NCBI RefSeq assembly: GCF_002836515.1 | Contig: NZ_PJBC01000065.1 | Location: 248,001-312,000 of the forward strand | DNA: 64,000 nt | Origin: Pseudomonas sp. Choline-02u-1 | GTDB lineage: Bacteria > Pseudomonadota > Gammaproteobacteria > Pseudomonadales > Pseudomonadaceae | Direction of reading: 5' to 3' | Shown: piece after piece, positions 19,401 through 27,508 of the stretch | How the letters are laid out: every line of letters starts with the position of its first letter | Position numbering within the stretch: the stretch's first letter is position 1 | Notes under the pieces: model-generated | What the model saw: only the letters and a program-made list of their open reading frames with translations | Told to the model about the DNA's origin: nothing | Database searches by the model: none | Made by a program: the position numbers and the translations under genes

Positions 19401-19724
19401 TCACTCGCGCTGCTCGAACCCCTCCCCCGTACACCCCAGACACCGCATGAACGCCGCTTTCGCCGGGTCAACCACCAGCGCCTGCCCGGCATCGCCGACA
19501 CCGCCGCCCAACGCGGTAAACGGCAACGACACCACAAATGCTCCCGCACCGATTACCGTGGCCACCACCAGCAAAGGCCGGGCAATCAGCAAATCACCGA
19601 GCATGGCGTAGGCCGGGGGATTCTGAATGGTGTAACGCGGGTCACCGCTGCCGTTTTCCGAGGCCTGAACGAGCAGGCTGGAACACAGCAGCAGCGTGAC
19701 GGAGAAGACTTGCAGGACTTTCAT
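19401..19724 (-). CDS. Small exported membrane protein, unknown function
   Basis: This 107-residue protein has a signal peptide (residues 1-21, [21 protein letters not shown]) and one further hydrophobic segment (about residues 48-71). It ends with a CxxC pair ([11 protein letters not shown]). Similar small proteins are annotated in pseudomonads as hypothetical or multidrug-transporter-like, without evidence of function. It lies between the ferredoxin and mutM, on the mutM strand. I cannot assign a role. Confidence 0.75.
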   Translation of the reverse strand: MKVLQVFSVTLLLCSSLLVQASENGSGDPRYTIQNPPAYAMLGDLLIARPLLVVATVIGAGAFVVSLPFTALGGGVGDAGQALVVDPAKAAFMRCLGCTGEGFEQRE

Positions 19725-19780
19725 GGCACGATCCTTCGGGCTGCACAGTGAGACTTCTCACTATAGACCCAAGGATTTTT

Positions 19781-20593
19781 TCAGCTCTGGCAGCGCGGGC
19801 AGAACACGCTGGCGCGCTGGCCCAGCTTCACTTCGCGCAGGCCGGTGCCGCAGACCTTGCAGTGCTGACCGCCGCGGCCGTAGACAAACAGCTCCTGCTG
19901 GAAATAGCCCGGCTGACCATCACCGCCAATGAAATCGCGCAACGTGGTACCGCCACGCTCGATGGCGGCGGCGAGGATTCGTTTGATCTCGATCGCCAGT
20001 TTCAGATAACGCCCACGGGAGATACCACCCGCCTCGCGGCGCGGATCAATGCCCGCAGCGAACAGCGCTTCGGTCGCATAAATATTGCCGACCCCGACCA
20101 CCACCGCGTTGTCCATGATGAAAGGTTTGACCGCCATCGAACGTCCGCGTGACAGCTTGTACAACCTTTCACCATCGAACAGATCAGTCAGCGGCTCCGG
20201 CCCGAGGCGAATCAGCAGCTCGTGATTGAGCGGGTCGTTGCTCCACAGCATCGCGCCGAAGCGCCGCGGATCGGTGTAGCGAAGGGCCAGTCCCGATTCC
20301 AGTTCGATGTCGACGTGCTCGTGCTTCAATGCCGGCAACCCGGCCTCGACCAGACGCAGATTGCCGGACATGCCCAAATGGCTGATCAGCGTGCCGATCT
20401 CGGCGTTGATCAACAGGTATTTGGCGCGCCGCTCGACCAGCACGATTCGCTGCCCGGAAAGGCGTACATCCAGGTCTTCCGGGATCGGCCAGCGCAGACG
20501 CCGGTCGCGGACGATGACCCGGCTGACCCGCTGGCCTTCCAGGTGCGGGGCGATCCCGCGACGGGTGGTTTCGACTTCCGGCAGTTCAGGCAT
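19781..20593 (-). CDS. mutM: Formamidopyrimidine-DNA glycosylase MutM (Fpg)
   Basis: MutM excises 8-oxoguanine and formamidopyrimidines and nicks the abasic site. The 270-residue protein has the catalytic N-terminus MPELPEVET (Pro2, Glu3), the helix-two-turn-helix region [18 protein letters not shown] and a C-terminal zinc finger with four cysteines (CKVCGTG... FCPRC). Length and motifs are complete. Confidence 0.97.
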   Translation of the reverse strand: MPELPEVETTRRGIAPHLEGQRVSRVIVRDRRLRWPIPEDLDVRLSGQRIVLVERRAKYLLINAEIGTLISHLGMSGNLRLVEAGLPALKHEHVDIELESGLALRYTDPRRFGAMLWSNDPLNHELLIRLGPEPLTDLFDGERLYKLSRGRSMAVKPFIMDNAVVVGVGNIYATEALFAAGIDPRREAGGISRGRYLKLAIEIKRILAAAIERGGTTLRDFIGGDGQPGYFQQELFVYGRGGQHCKVCGTGLREVKLGQRASVFCPRCQS

Positions 20594-20605
20594 GGTGTCC
20601 TCGGA

Positions 20606-21472
20606 TCAATGCGCGCCGAGGTCGCGAATCGTTTGTTTGAGTGTTTCGAAATCGTAGTCAGACAGACCGACGTAATCGAGCACCAGCGGGCCGACCGCAT
20701 TCCATTCGAAATCTTCGTTCTGGTTGCCCAGCACCCGGTAAGAGGCGCAGATGTGCTCGGCCATTTTCAGAATCGCCAGCAAGTTTTTCAGCTGGCTGTT
20801 TTTCGACGATTCGTCGCTGAAAATCGCCAGCGCGTTGTGGTGATTGGCGATGGCGGCGCTGACATGCTCCGGCAGGCGCCAGGACTTGGCCGTGTAGTAA
20901 CCGACCACGGCGTGGTTGGTGTTGAACACACGGTTCTCTGTATCGACCACGCGGCATTCCGGGCTGGCGCTGGCGTAGGCCTCCTCCAGCACGGTCATGT
21001 AATCGGGGAAACGCTGCAGCATCAATGGCACGCCGCAGTCATGGAACAGGCCCAAGGCATAGGCTTCGTCGCCGGCCTGGGTGCCGATGCGCTTGGCCAG
21101 GGTCAGGCAGGTCATCGCCACATCCTGCGCGGTGTCCCAGAAACGGTTGAGGGTGACGATGGTGTCGTCGTTCATCTCGCCCTTGATCGACTGCGCGTTG
21201 ATCAGGTTGATGATCGAGCGGCTGCCCAACAGGTTCACCGCACGCTGGATCGAGGTGATCTTGTTGCTCAGACCGTAATACGGCGAGTTGACGATTTTCA
21301 GCAGCGCGCCGGACAGACCGGGGTCCTGGGAGATCAGCCTGGCGATCACCTCCAGATCCGGGTCGGGCATGTACTGCTCCATTTGCAGATCCACCATGAT
21401 CTGCGGTTGCGCCGGCACACTGATGCCTTGCAGCGATTGTTGAATCTGTTCGGTGGTCAGCTCTTGGGACAT
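20606..21472 (-). CDS. HDOD-domain protein
   Basis: This 288-residue cytoplasmic protein consists mainly of an HDOD domain (about residues 20-215), a non-catalytic relative of HD phosphohydrolases found in signalling proteins. Features include LLKIVNSPYYGLSNKITSIQ and GLFHDCGVPLML, where an HD pair is retained. Twelve bases separate it from mutM, so the two are probably cotranscribed. No output domain is attached, so its signalling partner is unknown. Confidence 0.88.
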   Translation of the reverse strand: MSQELTTEQIQQSLQGISVPAQPQIMVDLQMEQYMPDPDLEVIARLISQDPGLSGALLKIVNSPYYGLSNKITSIQRAVNLLGSRSIINLINAQSIKGEMNDDTIVTLNRFWDTAQDVAMTCLTLAKRIGTQAGDEAYALGLFHDCGVPLMLQRFPDYMTVLEEAYASASPECRVVDTENRVFNTNHAVVGYYTAKSWRLPEHVSAAIANHHNALAIFSDESSKNSQLKNLLAILKMAEHICASYRVLGNQNEDFEWNAVGPLVLDYVGLSDYDFETLKQTIRDLGAH

Positions 21473-21646
21473 AAGTACACACTCCGGGGCAGGCGGCGAT
21501 TCTAACCGCTGAAACGGCAGGGGGACACACCGATGGGCACATCGCCGGAACTTTCATCCGCGCACAGGCTTCGGACTCTGTAGGGCGCATCGGACCTCGA
21601 CGGTTCGCTGCGAAGGCAAAATCTCCACAGACTCAGGAGCTTACCG

Positions 21647-22186
21647 ATGGCAACTTCCCTCAATGGCAAACGCGTCGCTATTTTGGTTACCGATGGTTTC
21701 GAACAGGTCGAAATGACCGGTCCCAAGGATGCCCTGGAGCAGGCCGGCGTGCAGGTCGATATCCTGTCGGCCGAGACCGGCACGGTCAAAGGCTGGAACC
21801 ATGACAAACCGGCGGACGACTTCCCGGTCGCCAACACCTTCCAGGCTGTGAGCGTCGATCAATACGATGCCGTGCTCCTGCCCGGTGGCGTGCAGAATTC
21901 CGACACCATCCGTATCGACCAGGACGCTCAGCATCTGGTCAAGACCGCAGCCTCGGCCGGCAAGCCGATTGCCGTGATCTGCCATGGCAGCTGGCTGCTG
22001 ATCTCGGCGGGACTGGTCAATGGCAAGACCATGACCAGCTACAAAACGGTCAAGGACGATCTGGTCAATGCCGGCGCGAACTGGGTCGATCAGGAAGTGG
22101 TCAAGGACGGCAACCTGATCAGCAGCCGCCAGCCGGATGATGTGCCGGCGTTCAGTCAGGCCCTGATTGACGCACTGGCTGCGTAA
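21647..22186 (+). CDS. DJ-1/PfpI family glutamine-amidotransferase-like protein
   Basis: This 179-residue protein belongs to the DJ-1/PfpI superfamily: VAILVTDGFEQVEMTGP near the start and the nucleophile elbow AVICHGSWLLIS with the reactive cysteine near residue 108. Members are reported variously as peptidase, deglycase or stress protein; the true activity here is uncertain. An AGGAG ribosome site precedes the ATG. It matches the pfpI neighbour of mutM in P. aeruginosa. Confidence 0.9.
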   Translation: MATSLNGKRVAILVTDGFEQVEMTGPKDALEQAGVQVDILSAETGTVKGWNHDKPADDFPVANTFQAVSVDQYDAVLLPGGVQNSDTIRIDQDAQHLVKTAASAGKPIAVICHGSWLLISAGLVNGKTMTSYKTVKDDLVNAGANWVDQEVVKDGNLISSRQPDDVPAFSQALIDALAA

Positions 22187-22224
22187 TCTTCGGCATCGCT
22201 CCCACACCGGATTTTGTGTTCATC

Positions 22225-22249
22225 TGTGGGAGCGAGCTTGCTCGCGAAG
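22225..22249 (+). repeat. Single REP palindrome
   Basis: TGTGGGAGCGAGCTTGCTCGC matches the REP arms elsewhere in the window. Together with GCTCCCACA at 22198 it could fold as a hairpin downstream of the PfpI gene. Confidence 0.7.
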
Positions 22250-22332
22250 GCATCGTCAGCGTTTCATCGCATCCTCAGCCCAGCGCAAACCTCAACACGC
22301 TATACTCCCGCTCTTTTTTCCGGAGCGACGTC

Positions 22333-23529
22333 ATGTCCCTGCCTAGCCTGCGCCTCAAAGCCAACGCCGACCGTCGCCTGCGCAACGGCCACTTGTGGGT
22401 CTACAGCAACGAAATCGACGTGGCCGCCACGCCTCTGCACGGCTTCAAGGCCGGTGATCAGGCGGTGCTGGAAGCCGCCGGCGGCAAGCCGTTGGGCATC
22501 GTCGCCATGAGCCCGAACAACCTGATTTGCGCGCGCCTGCTGTCGCGCGATATCAAACTGGCCCTGGACAAGTCGCTGCTGGTACATCGCCTGAATGTCG
22601 CGCTGTCGCTACGCGAGCGTCTGTTCGACAAGCCGTTCTACCGCCTGGTCTACGGCGATTCCGACCTGCTGCCGGGCTTGGTGGTCGATCGTTTCGGCGA
22701 CATCCTCGTGGTGCAGATCGCCTCGGCGATCATGGAAGCGCATAAAGACGACGTGATTGCCGCGCTGACTCAGGTGCTCAAGCCAAGCGGCATTCTTTTC
22801 AAGAATGACTCCGCCGCCCGGGACGCCGAAGGCCTCAACCGTTATGTCGAAACCGTGTTCGGTCTGGTGCCGGAATGGGTCGCGCTGGAGGAGAACGGCG
22901 TCAAGTTCGAAGCGCCGGTCATTCAAGGCCAGAAAACCGGCTGGTTTTACGACCACCGCATGAACCGCGCACGCCTGGCACCGTACGCCAAAGGCAAACG
23001 CGTACTCGACCTCTATAGCTACATCGGTGGCTGGGGTGTGCAGGCCGCTGCATTCGGCGCCAGCGAAGTGTTCTGCGTCGACGCGTCCGCATTCGCCCTC
23101 GACGGCGTCGAGCGCAACGCTGCGCTGAACGGCTTTGCCGACAAGATGACCTGCATCGAAGGCGATGTCTTTGAAGCGCTGAAGGAACTGAAGGCCAGCG
23201 AAGAGCGTTTCGACGTGATCGTTGCCGATCCGCCAGCCTTCATCAAGCGTAAAAAAGACATGAAGAACGGCGAAGGCGCCTATCGTCGTCTGAATGAGCA
23301 AGCCATGCGCCTGCTCACCAAGGACGGCATTCTGGTCAGCGCTTCATGCTCGATGCATCTGCCGGAAGATGATCTGCAGAACATCCTGTTGACCAGCGCC
23401 CGTCATCTGGACCGCAACATCCAGATGCTCGAGCGTGGCGGTCAGGGCCCGGATCACCCGGTGCATCCAGCCATCGCCGAAACGCGCTACATCAAGAGCA
23501 TCACCTGCCGGCTATTGCCCAACAGCTGA
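22333..23529 (+). CDS. Class I rRNA methyltransferase, RlmI-like
   Basis: This 398-residue protein has an N-terminal PUA-like domain (LRLKANADRRLRNGHLWVYSNEID) and a C-terminal Rossmann methyltransferase with VLDLYSYIGGWGVQAAAFGA, catalytic-region VADPPAFIKRKKDM and a late SCSMH cysteine motif. This is the architecture of RlmI, which makes m5C1962 of 23S rRNA in E. coli. The start at 22333 is preferred because the upstream extension reads through the REP element. Specific target position is inferred. Confidence 0.9.
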   Translation: MSLPSLRLKANADRRLRNGHLWVYSNEIDVAATPLHGFKAGDQAVLEAAGGKPLGIVAMSPNNLICARLLSRDIKLALDKSLLVHRLNVALSLRERLFDKPFYRLVYGDSDLLPGLVVDRFGDILVVQIASAIMEAHKDDVIAALTQVLKPSGILFKNDSAARDAEGLNRYVETVFGLVPEWVALEENGVKFEAPVIQGQKTGWFYDHRMNRARLAPYAKGKRVLDLYSYIGGWGVQAAAFGASEVFCVDASAFALDGVERNAALNGFADKMTCIEGDVFEALKELKASEERFDVIVADPPAFIKRKKDMKNGEGAYRRLNEQAMRLLTKDGILVSASCSMHLPEDDLQNILLTSARHLDRNIQMLERGGQGPDHPVHPAIAETRYIKSITCRLLPNS

Positions 23530-23542
23530 TCGCAATTGCACA

Positions 23543-23572
23543 CGGGGAGCCGCCGAGCTCCCCGTTTTTTTT
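23543..23572 (+). terminator. Rho-independent terminator after the RlmI-like gene
   Basis: CGGGGAGC-CGCCGA-GCTCCCCG is followed by eight T residues, 14 bases past the stop codon. Confidence 0.92.
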
Positions 23573-23838
23573 GCCCCGCCCTCTGCGCTGATTCACACTC
23601 GACGTGAGTGTTTTGCCCTCTTCCTACAACTATTTTCTCACTGCCTTGCAGGAAGTTTCGTCGCGCCTATTAATTAGCGAAATTAAACCTACACAGTTAG
23701 CCCACCGCAATAGATCGCTCCGACAAAATTACTGGAATATTCCTACTTAATATCCGCTTGCCAATATCCGATTACAAACTATTATGAAGTTGTCGCCACG
23801 AAGCGACCTCAACTTTCAATGAACAAGGAGTTCACATC
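23573..23838 (+). promoter_or_regulatory. AT-rich leader and promoter region of the peptide operon
   Basis: The region is much richer in A and T than its flanks (for example TATTAATTAGCGAAATTAAAC at 23668 onward). A bulged hairpin, GAAGTTGTCGC-CACGAA-GCGACCTCAACTTTC, spans 23786-23816, and AAGGAG at 23825-23830 gives a good ribosome site for the 23-codon ORF. I could not assign a promoter with confidence. Confidence 0.5.
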
Positions 23839-23910
23839 ATGAAAACGGTTTATCTGGAAACAAATAAAATCGCCAACCTGGCCTTCCTCGTTGCAGCCAA
23901 CGCCCGCTAA
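23839..23910 (+). CDS. 23-residue putative precursor peptide
   Basis: ATG to TAA encodes MKTVYLETNKIANLAFL followed by VAANAR. It has a strong, well-spaced ribosome site and is directly followed by a SagB-type dehydrogenase, an AurF-type diiron oxygenase and an exporter, all co-directional. The peptide is too short to fold alone, has no cysteine, and ends in arginine. A tiny ORF heading an operon of modifying enzymes suggests a ribosomally made precursor that is modified, but it could instead be a leader peptide for attenuation of the downstream genes. I do not recognise the sequence as a known family; its length resembles PqqA, but the Glu/Tyr cross-link motif of PqqA is absent. Confidence 0.6.
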   Translation: MKTVYLETNKIANLAFLVAANAR

Positions 23911-23918
23911 GTAAGTCT

Positions 23919-23950
23919 GGACGCCGGGGAGTGCCGGCACTCCGGTGTCC
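23919..23950 (+). promoter_or_regulatory. Strong hairpin between peptide and dehydrogenase genes
   Basis: GGACGCCGGGGAGTGCC pairs with GGCACTCCGGTGTCC, leaving a two-base bulge and one mismatch. No T-run follows, so it is unlikely to be a simple terminator. It could stabilise the peptide message or reduce read-through, giving peptide in excess of enzymes, or be part of an attenuator. Confidence 0.65.
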
Positions 23951-23979
23951 TCAAGACTTTCCCTGAGTGATCTGAATCA

Positions 23980-25053
23980 ATGCATATCAATCCTTTCCTG
24001 TTCATATTGCCGCGCCCGCCCGGACAAGTTGTCTGGAACTACAAGAATCATACTCAACATGAGCTTGATCTTGATTATTCCCATCGCCTCGCCACTCTTA
24101 TCTACAACCCGAACTTGTTTGACCCGAACAACATAATAGACACACAACTTCTGGCCGCGGGCATTCTAACAGTTTCAAAAATAGACAGTCCGAACTGGGG
24201 CTGGGATGAATTATCGAAGATTTATCATATCGGCACGCAGAACATCCCCTGCGAACATGCACCGCAGAACATTCACGAGTGGTCAAGACAATATCTGGCG
24301 CATTGCAGCGAAGTGTTGGCGAAACCAGAACCAGCGACAGCCAGAAAGCAGCACCCAGTGGAGGCACTCATCACCTTGCCTGCACCCGGCGCAATGAATG
24401 GTGACAGCCTGACTCAGGCATTGCTGAAGCGCAAAACCTGCCGCGCCTATACCGGGGCGGCGGTGACACTGGAAGAGATTGCCACGCTGCTGTATTTCAC
24501 TCTCGGCTATCTCCCTGCGCGCAAGAATGCCGAGGACGATCCTGTCGCACCCGGGCTTGAGGCCCGCCGGAGCAGTCCATCAGGCGGGGGGCTGAACGCC
24601 TGTGAAGGTTTTGTTCTGGCGCAGAACGTTGTCGGGCTTGAACCGGGAATTTACGCCTATCATCCGGGCGAGCACGCCTTGAGCCAGGTTAATCCTTTGC
24701 CCGAACCGGCCCTGGGGCAAATGCTCGGGGGCCAGCACTTCATCAACAATCTGCCGTTGGGCGTATTCATCACCGCCAGGTTCGATCGTCTCTGGTGGAA
24801 GTACGAACACTCGCGCGCCTACCGCATGGCATTCATCGAGGCGGGCCACCTTTCGCAAACCTTCCAGCTGGTTGCAACGACGCTGGGGCTCAATACCTGG
24901 CTGACCGGCGCTTTTGCCGATGCGCAGGTCGAAAACCTGCTCGGCCTCAAAGGCAGCGCCGAGCAACCGTTGTTTTTCGTCGGTTGCGGCGAAAGCGACG
25001 GCCAGGCCATGTGCCAGGAAATGCGGGAACTGCTGTGGGGGGTGTCGTCTTGA
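23980..25053 (+). CDS. SagB-type FMN-dependent dehydrogenase
   Basis: This 357-residue protein has an N-terminal half without a recognised domain (about residues 1-130) and a C-terminal nitroreductase fold. FMN-site features include LLKRKTCRAYTG near residue 150 and RRSSPSGGGLNACEGF near residue 197, the pattern of SagB/ThcOx enzymes that oxidise azolines in ribosomal peptides. Its cluster, however, has no YcaO cyclodehydratase, and the peptide has no cysteine. It may therefore perform another dehydrogenation. The first third is AT-rich compared with the flanking core genes, which suggests transfer. Its TGA overlaps the TTG start proposed for the next gene. Confidence 0.82.
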   Translation: MHINPFLFILPRPPGQVVWNYKNHTQHELDLDYSHRLATLIYNPNLFDPNNIIDTQLLAAGILTVSKIDSPNWGWDELSKIYHIGTQNIPCEHAPQNIHEWSRQYLAHCSEVLAKPEPATARKQHPVEALITLPAPGAMNGDSLTQALLKRKTCRAYTGAAVTLEEIATLLYFTLGYLPARKNAEDDPVAPGLEARRSSPSGGGLNACEGFVLAQNVVGLEPGIYAYHPGEHALSQVNPLPEPALGQMLGGQHFINNLPLGVFITARFDRLWWKYEHSRAYRMAFIEAGHLSQTFQLVATTLGLNTWLTGAFADAQVENLLGLKGSAEQPLFFVGCGESDGQAMCQEMRELLWGVSS

Positions 25054-26027
25054 TTTCTACGCTGCCGGATCAGAGCGAAGCCCCGGTGTCATGGTCGCTC
25101 AAATTCACTCTTCCCGACTGGGAAAGCCGCGCGTCCGTACGCAGTAGCACCCATGATTATCGATTGCCGAGCGATGTCGAAAAGCAACTGCAGACCCGCT
25201 ACTGGTTCCCGCCAGCCTTTTTGCCTTATCTGGCGCACCCGGCCATCCAGGCCAAGGGTAGCGAGACCTTGCACCGCCTCACTGCCAATCATCTGGTGTA
25301 TTTCCTCGATTACACCACCCTGCTTGAGCACCGCATCGTCAACCGCGCCGTGGAAGTCATCGTGCATCGCGAGCTGCCCATCTATATACCGCTGCCTATG
25401 AAGCACGCTGCGCTCCAGCTGTACACCGATGAGGGATATCACGCACTGTTTTCCAACCAGATTGCTGAGCAGATCGCCGCGCACTACTGCATCACCCGGC
25501 GACCCGTCATTCCGAAGCGGATCACCCGCATGAACGCTCTGATCGCGCGCGCACCGGAAAAGAACCGTGCGCTGGCCTGGTTTCTGCTCGGCTTCGTCTC
25601 GGAAACCATCATTGCCCGTGAGTTGCTCGATGTGTGCCGCAACACGCTGGTGTCCAGCGTGAACGACATGCTGCGTGACCATCTTGCCGACGAAGCCCGG
25701 CACAGCCATTACTTTGCTGAAGCCTTCCATTACTTCTGGATTGCGATGAACAGTCGCCAGCGTTTGTTCGCCGCCAGGATCCTTGTGGAGATCATCCCGA
25801 TTTTCTTCGAAGTCGATGAAAGCTGGCTGCAACAAAGCTTGCGCTCGGCCGGTATTGCCGAAACCGACATGAAAGAGATTGTCGGCGCCATGGCAACGGT
25901 GCAGGCCAGCCGTGAGCGTGCCCGCGCCGGCTCCAAATCCACCCTGGAGGCCCTGCACAAGGCGGGTTTTTTTGCGCTGCCCCATAACCTGACCCTTTTC
26001 GCCAAGGCGGGACTGCTCGATGAATGA
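25050..26027 (+). CDS. AurF-type diiron oxygenase
   Basis: I place the start at the TTG overlapping the upstream stop (TTGA); a GTG about 12 codons later is an alternative. The 325-residue protein carries a complete ferritin-like diiron site with the spacing of the p-aminobenzoate N-oxygenase AurF: Glu93, Glu128 and His131 (TDEGYH), Glu185 (SETII), His211, Glu215 and His218 (DHLADEARH). AurF relatives oxidise amines to hydroxylamines or nitro groups; some hydroxylate carbon. In this operon the natural substrate could be the peptide, a fragment of it, or its terminal arginine; this is inference. It overlaps the transporter gene by eight bases. Confidence 0.85.
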   Translation: MISTLPDQSEAPVSWSLKFTLPDWESRASVRSSTHDYRLPSDVEKQLQTRYWFPPAFLPYLAHPAIQAKGSETLHRLTANHLVYFLDYTTLLEHRIVNRAVEVIVHRELPIYIPLPMKHAALQLYTDEGYHALFSNQIAEQIAAHYCITRRPVIPKRITRMNALIARAPEKNRALAWFLLGFVSETIIARELLDVCRNTLVSSVNDMLRDHLADEARHSHYFAEAFHYFWIAMNSRQRLFAARILVEIIPIFFEVDESWLQQSLRSAGIAETDMKEIVGAMATVQASRERARAGSKSTLEALHKAGFFALPHNLTLFAKAGLLDE

Positions 26028-27252
26028 CCACAGCCGTGTCGTAACCCATCAACGACAGCGCGGTGCCGTCAGCCTGTTATTGGCAATGATCCTGCTCGGC
26101 GTATTCCCGCTGGACGTACTGCTGCCCTCCTTCCCGGCGTTGGCGGCACATTTTGGTCGTTCGCCGAGCGACATCGCACTATCGATCAGCCTGTTCGCCT
26201 TAGGCATCGCGTTTGCCCAACTGTTGATCGGCCCGTTGTCCGACATGATCGGGCGCAAGGGTCTGCTGCTGGGAGGCGTGAGCGTGTCGCTGCTCGGCGC
26301 CCTCGGCTGCGCGCTGAGCAACGACTACATACTGTTCCTGGTTTTCCGGCTGATGCAGGCGATGGGGTGCGGGGGCTTCGTGCTGTCTCAGGCGCTGGTG
26401 CAGGATCTGTTCGAAGACCACGAACGTGATCGGCTGCGGATCCTGATGGTCACAGCGACAGGCATCTTCATTTCGGTATCACCGCTGGCGGGCACGTTTC
26501 TGCAGGCAACCCTTGGTTGGCGCGGCAGTTTTTGGGTGTTTATCGCCCTTGCAGCGGTGGTTCTGGTCAAAACCTGGCGACTGCTCGACAACAGCCGGCC
26601 TGTTCAGAACGGTCCACACCTGAGCTTCATTCAGTCCTACAGACTGGTGCTGAGTAGTTTCCCGTTTGTCGGCTATTGGCTGATTTCCGCATTCGCTTTC
26701 GCCTGCCACTTCTCCTTCATCGTCACATCGCCGCTGATCTTCATGGAGCAGTTGCAGATGGCGCCTTACGATTTCGCTTTGATTCTGCTGATCTATGGCG
26801 GCGCTTATGTCCTCGGCGGCCTGCTCGCCAGCGTGCTGAACCGGCTTATCGATGCGCAACAGCAGATTTTCACCGGGCTGAGTCTGATCCTGCTCTCGGG
26901 TCTGGTGATGCTCTATCTGGCCACTAATCATGAGCTGTCAGCTGCGACGGTGCTGGTTCCAATGCTGATCTGCACCGCGGGTACCACCATTTCTCGGCCA
27001 CCGGCCACCTCCCGCGCCATGAGCCTGTTTGCCGAAAATGCCGGAGCATCGGCATCAGCTGGAAGTACCATCATCTTTATCTGTGGCGGGCTGGTCAGTG
27101 CCCTGATCAGCCTCGGCCCGGCCAACCTGCAAGCGACGCTGGGTTACGGTTTTGTGGTGCTCAGCGGCATATCCCTGTTGCTCAACAGCGCGATTGGCCG
27201 GCGCGCCAGCAAACTGCACAGCAATCCGGTAGTGCCGGGAGGCGACCATTGA
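26020..27252 (+). CDS. MFS exporter, Bcr/CflA-type
   Basis: This 410-residue inner-membrane protein has about 12 membrane helices and the drug:H+ antiporter motifs: FALGIAFAQLLIGPLSDMIGRKG (motif A) in the loop after helix 2, and VRFRLMQAMGCGG-like sequence in helix 4 (VFRLMQAMGCGGFVL). Bcr/CflA members export drugs, sulfonamides and small peptides or amino acids. Translational coupling to the diiron oxygenase suggests that it exports the product of this pathway and may give self-resistance. Confidence 0.87.
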   Translation: MNDHSRVVTHQRQRGAVSLLLAMILLGVFPLDVLLPSFPALAAHFGRSPSDIALSISLFALGIAFAQLLIGPLSDMIGRKGLLLGGVSVSLLGALGCALSNDYILFLVFRLMQAMGCGGFVLSQALVQDLFEDHERDRLRILMVTATGIFISVSPLAGTFLQATLGWRGSFWVFIALAAVVLVKTWRLLDNSRPVQNGPHLSFIQSYRLVLSSFPFVGYWLISAFAFACHFSFIVTSPLIFMEQLQMAPYDFALILLIYGGAYVLGGLLASVLNRLIDAQQQIFTGLSLILLSGLVMLYLATNHELSAATVLVPMLICTAGTTISRPPATSRAMSLFAENAGASASAGSTIIFICGGLVSALISLGPANLQATLGYGFVVLSGISLLLNSAIGRRASKLHSNPVVPGGDH

Positions 27253-27508
27253 CCTTGCCAGTCGTCATTACGCAAGCCTCTTCGGCACGGGAACAATGTT
27301 TTACGCCATTCCCTCAAGACGCCAGCGGTGTAGAATCGCCTCATTCATCGCCATTCATCCCCGGCGGGTTTATGAGCTCAGGCTGAGACCAGCGGCGATC
27401 CCGCAACGTCATCGGCAGCTTCAGGACACACGGCCATTTTTCGGGTGTTTCAGAGGTCAACAGAAGCTCACTCCCCTTTAGTACGTGATTAGCCGCCCGG
27501 AGTGCTCC

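Noticed and set aside
23839-23910. PqqA-like precursor
   Set aside because: Length is similar, but the PqqA Glu and Tyr pair is absent and no radical SAM PqqE or PqqB/C/D is encoded nearby.
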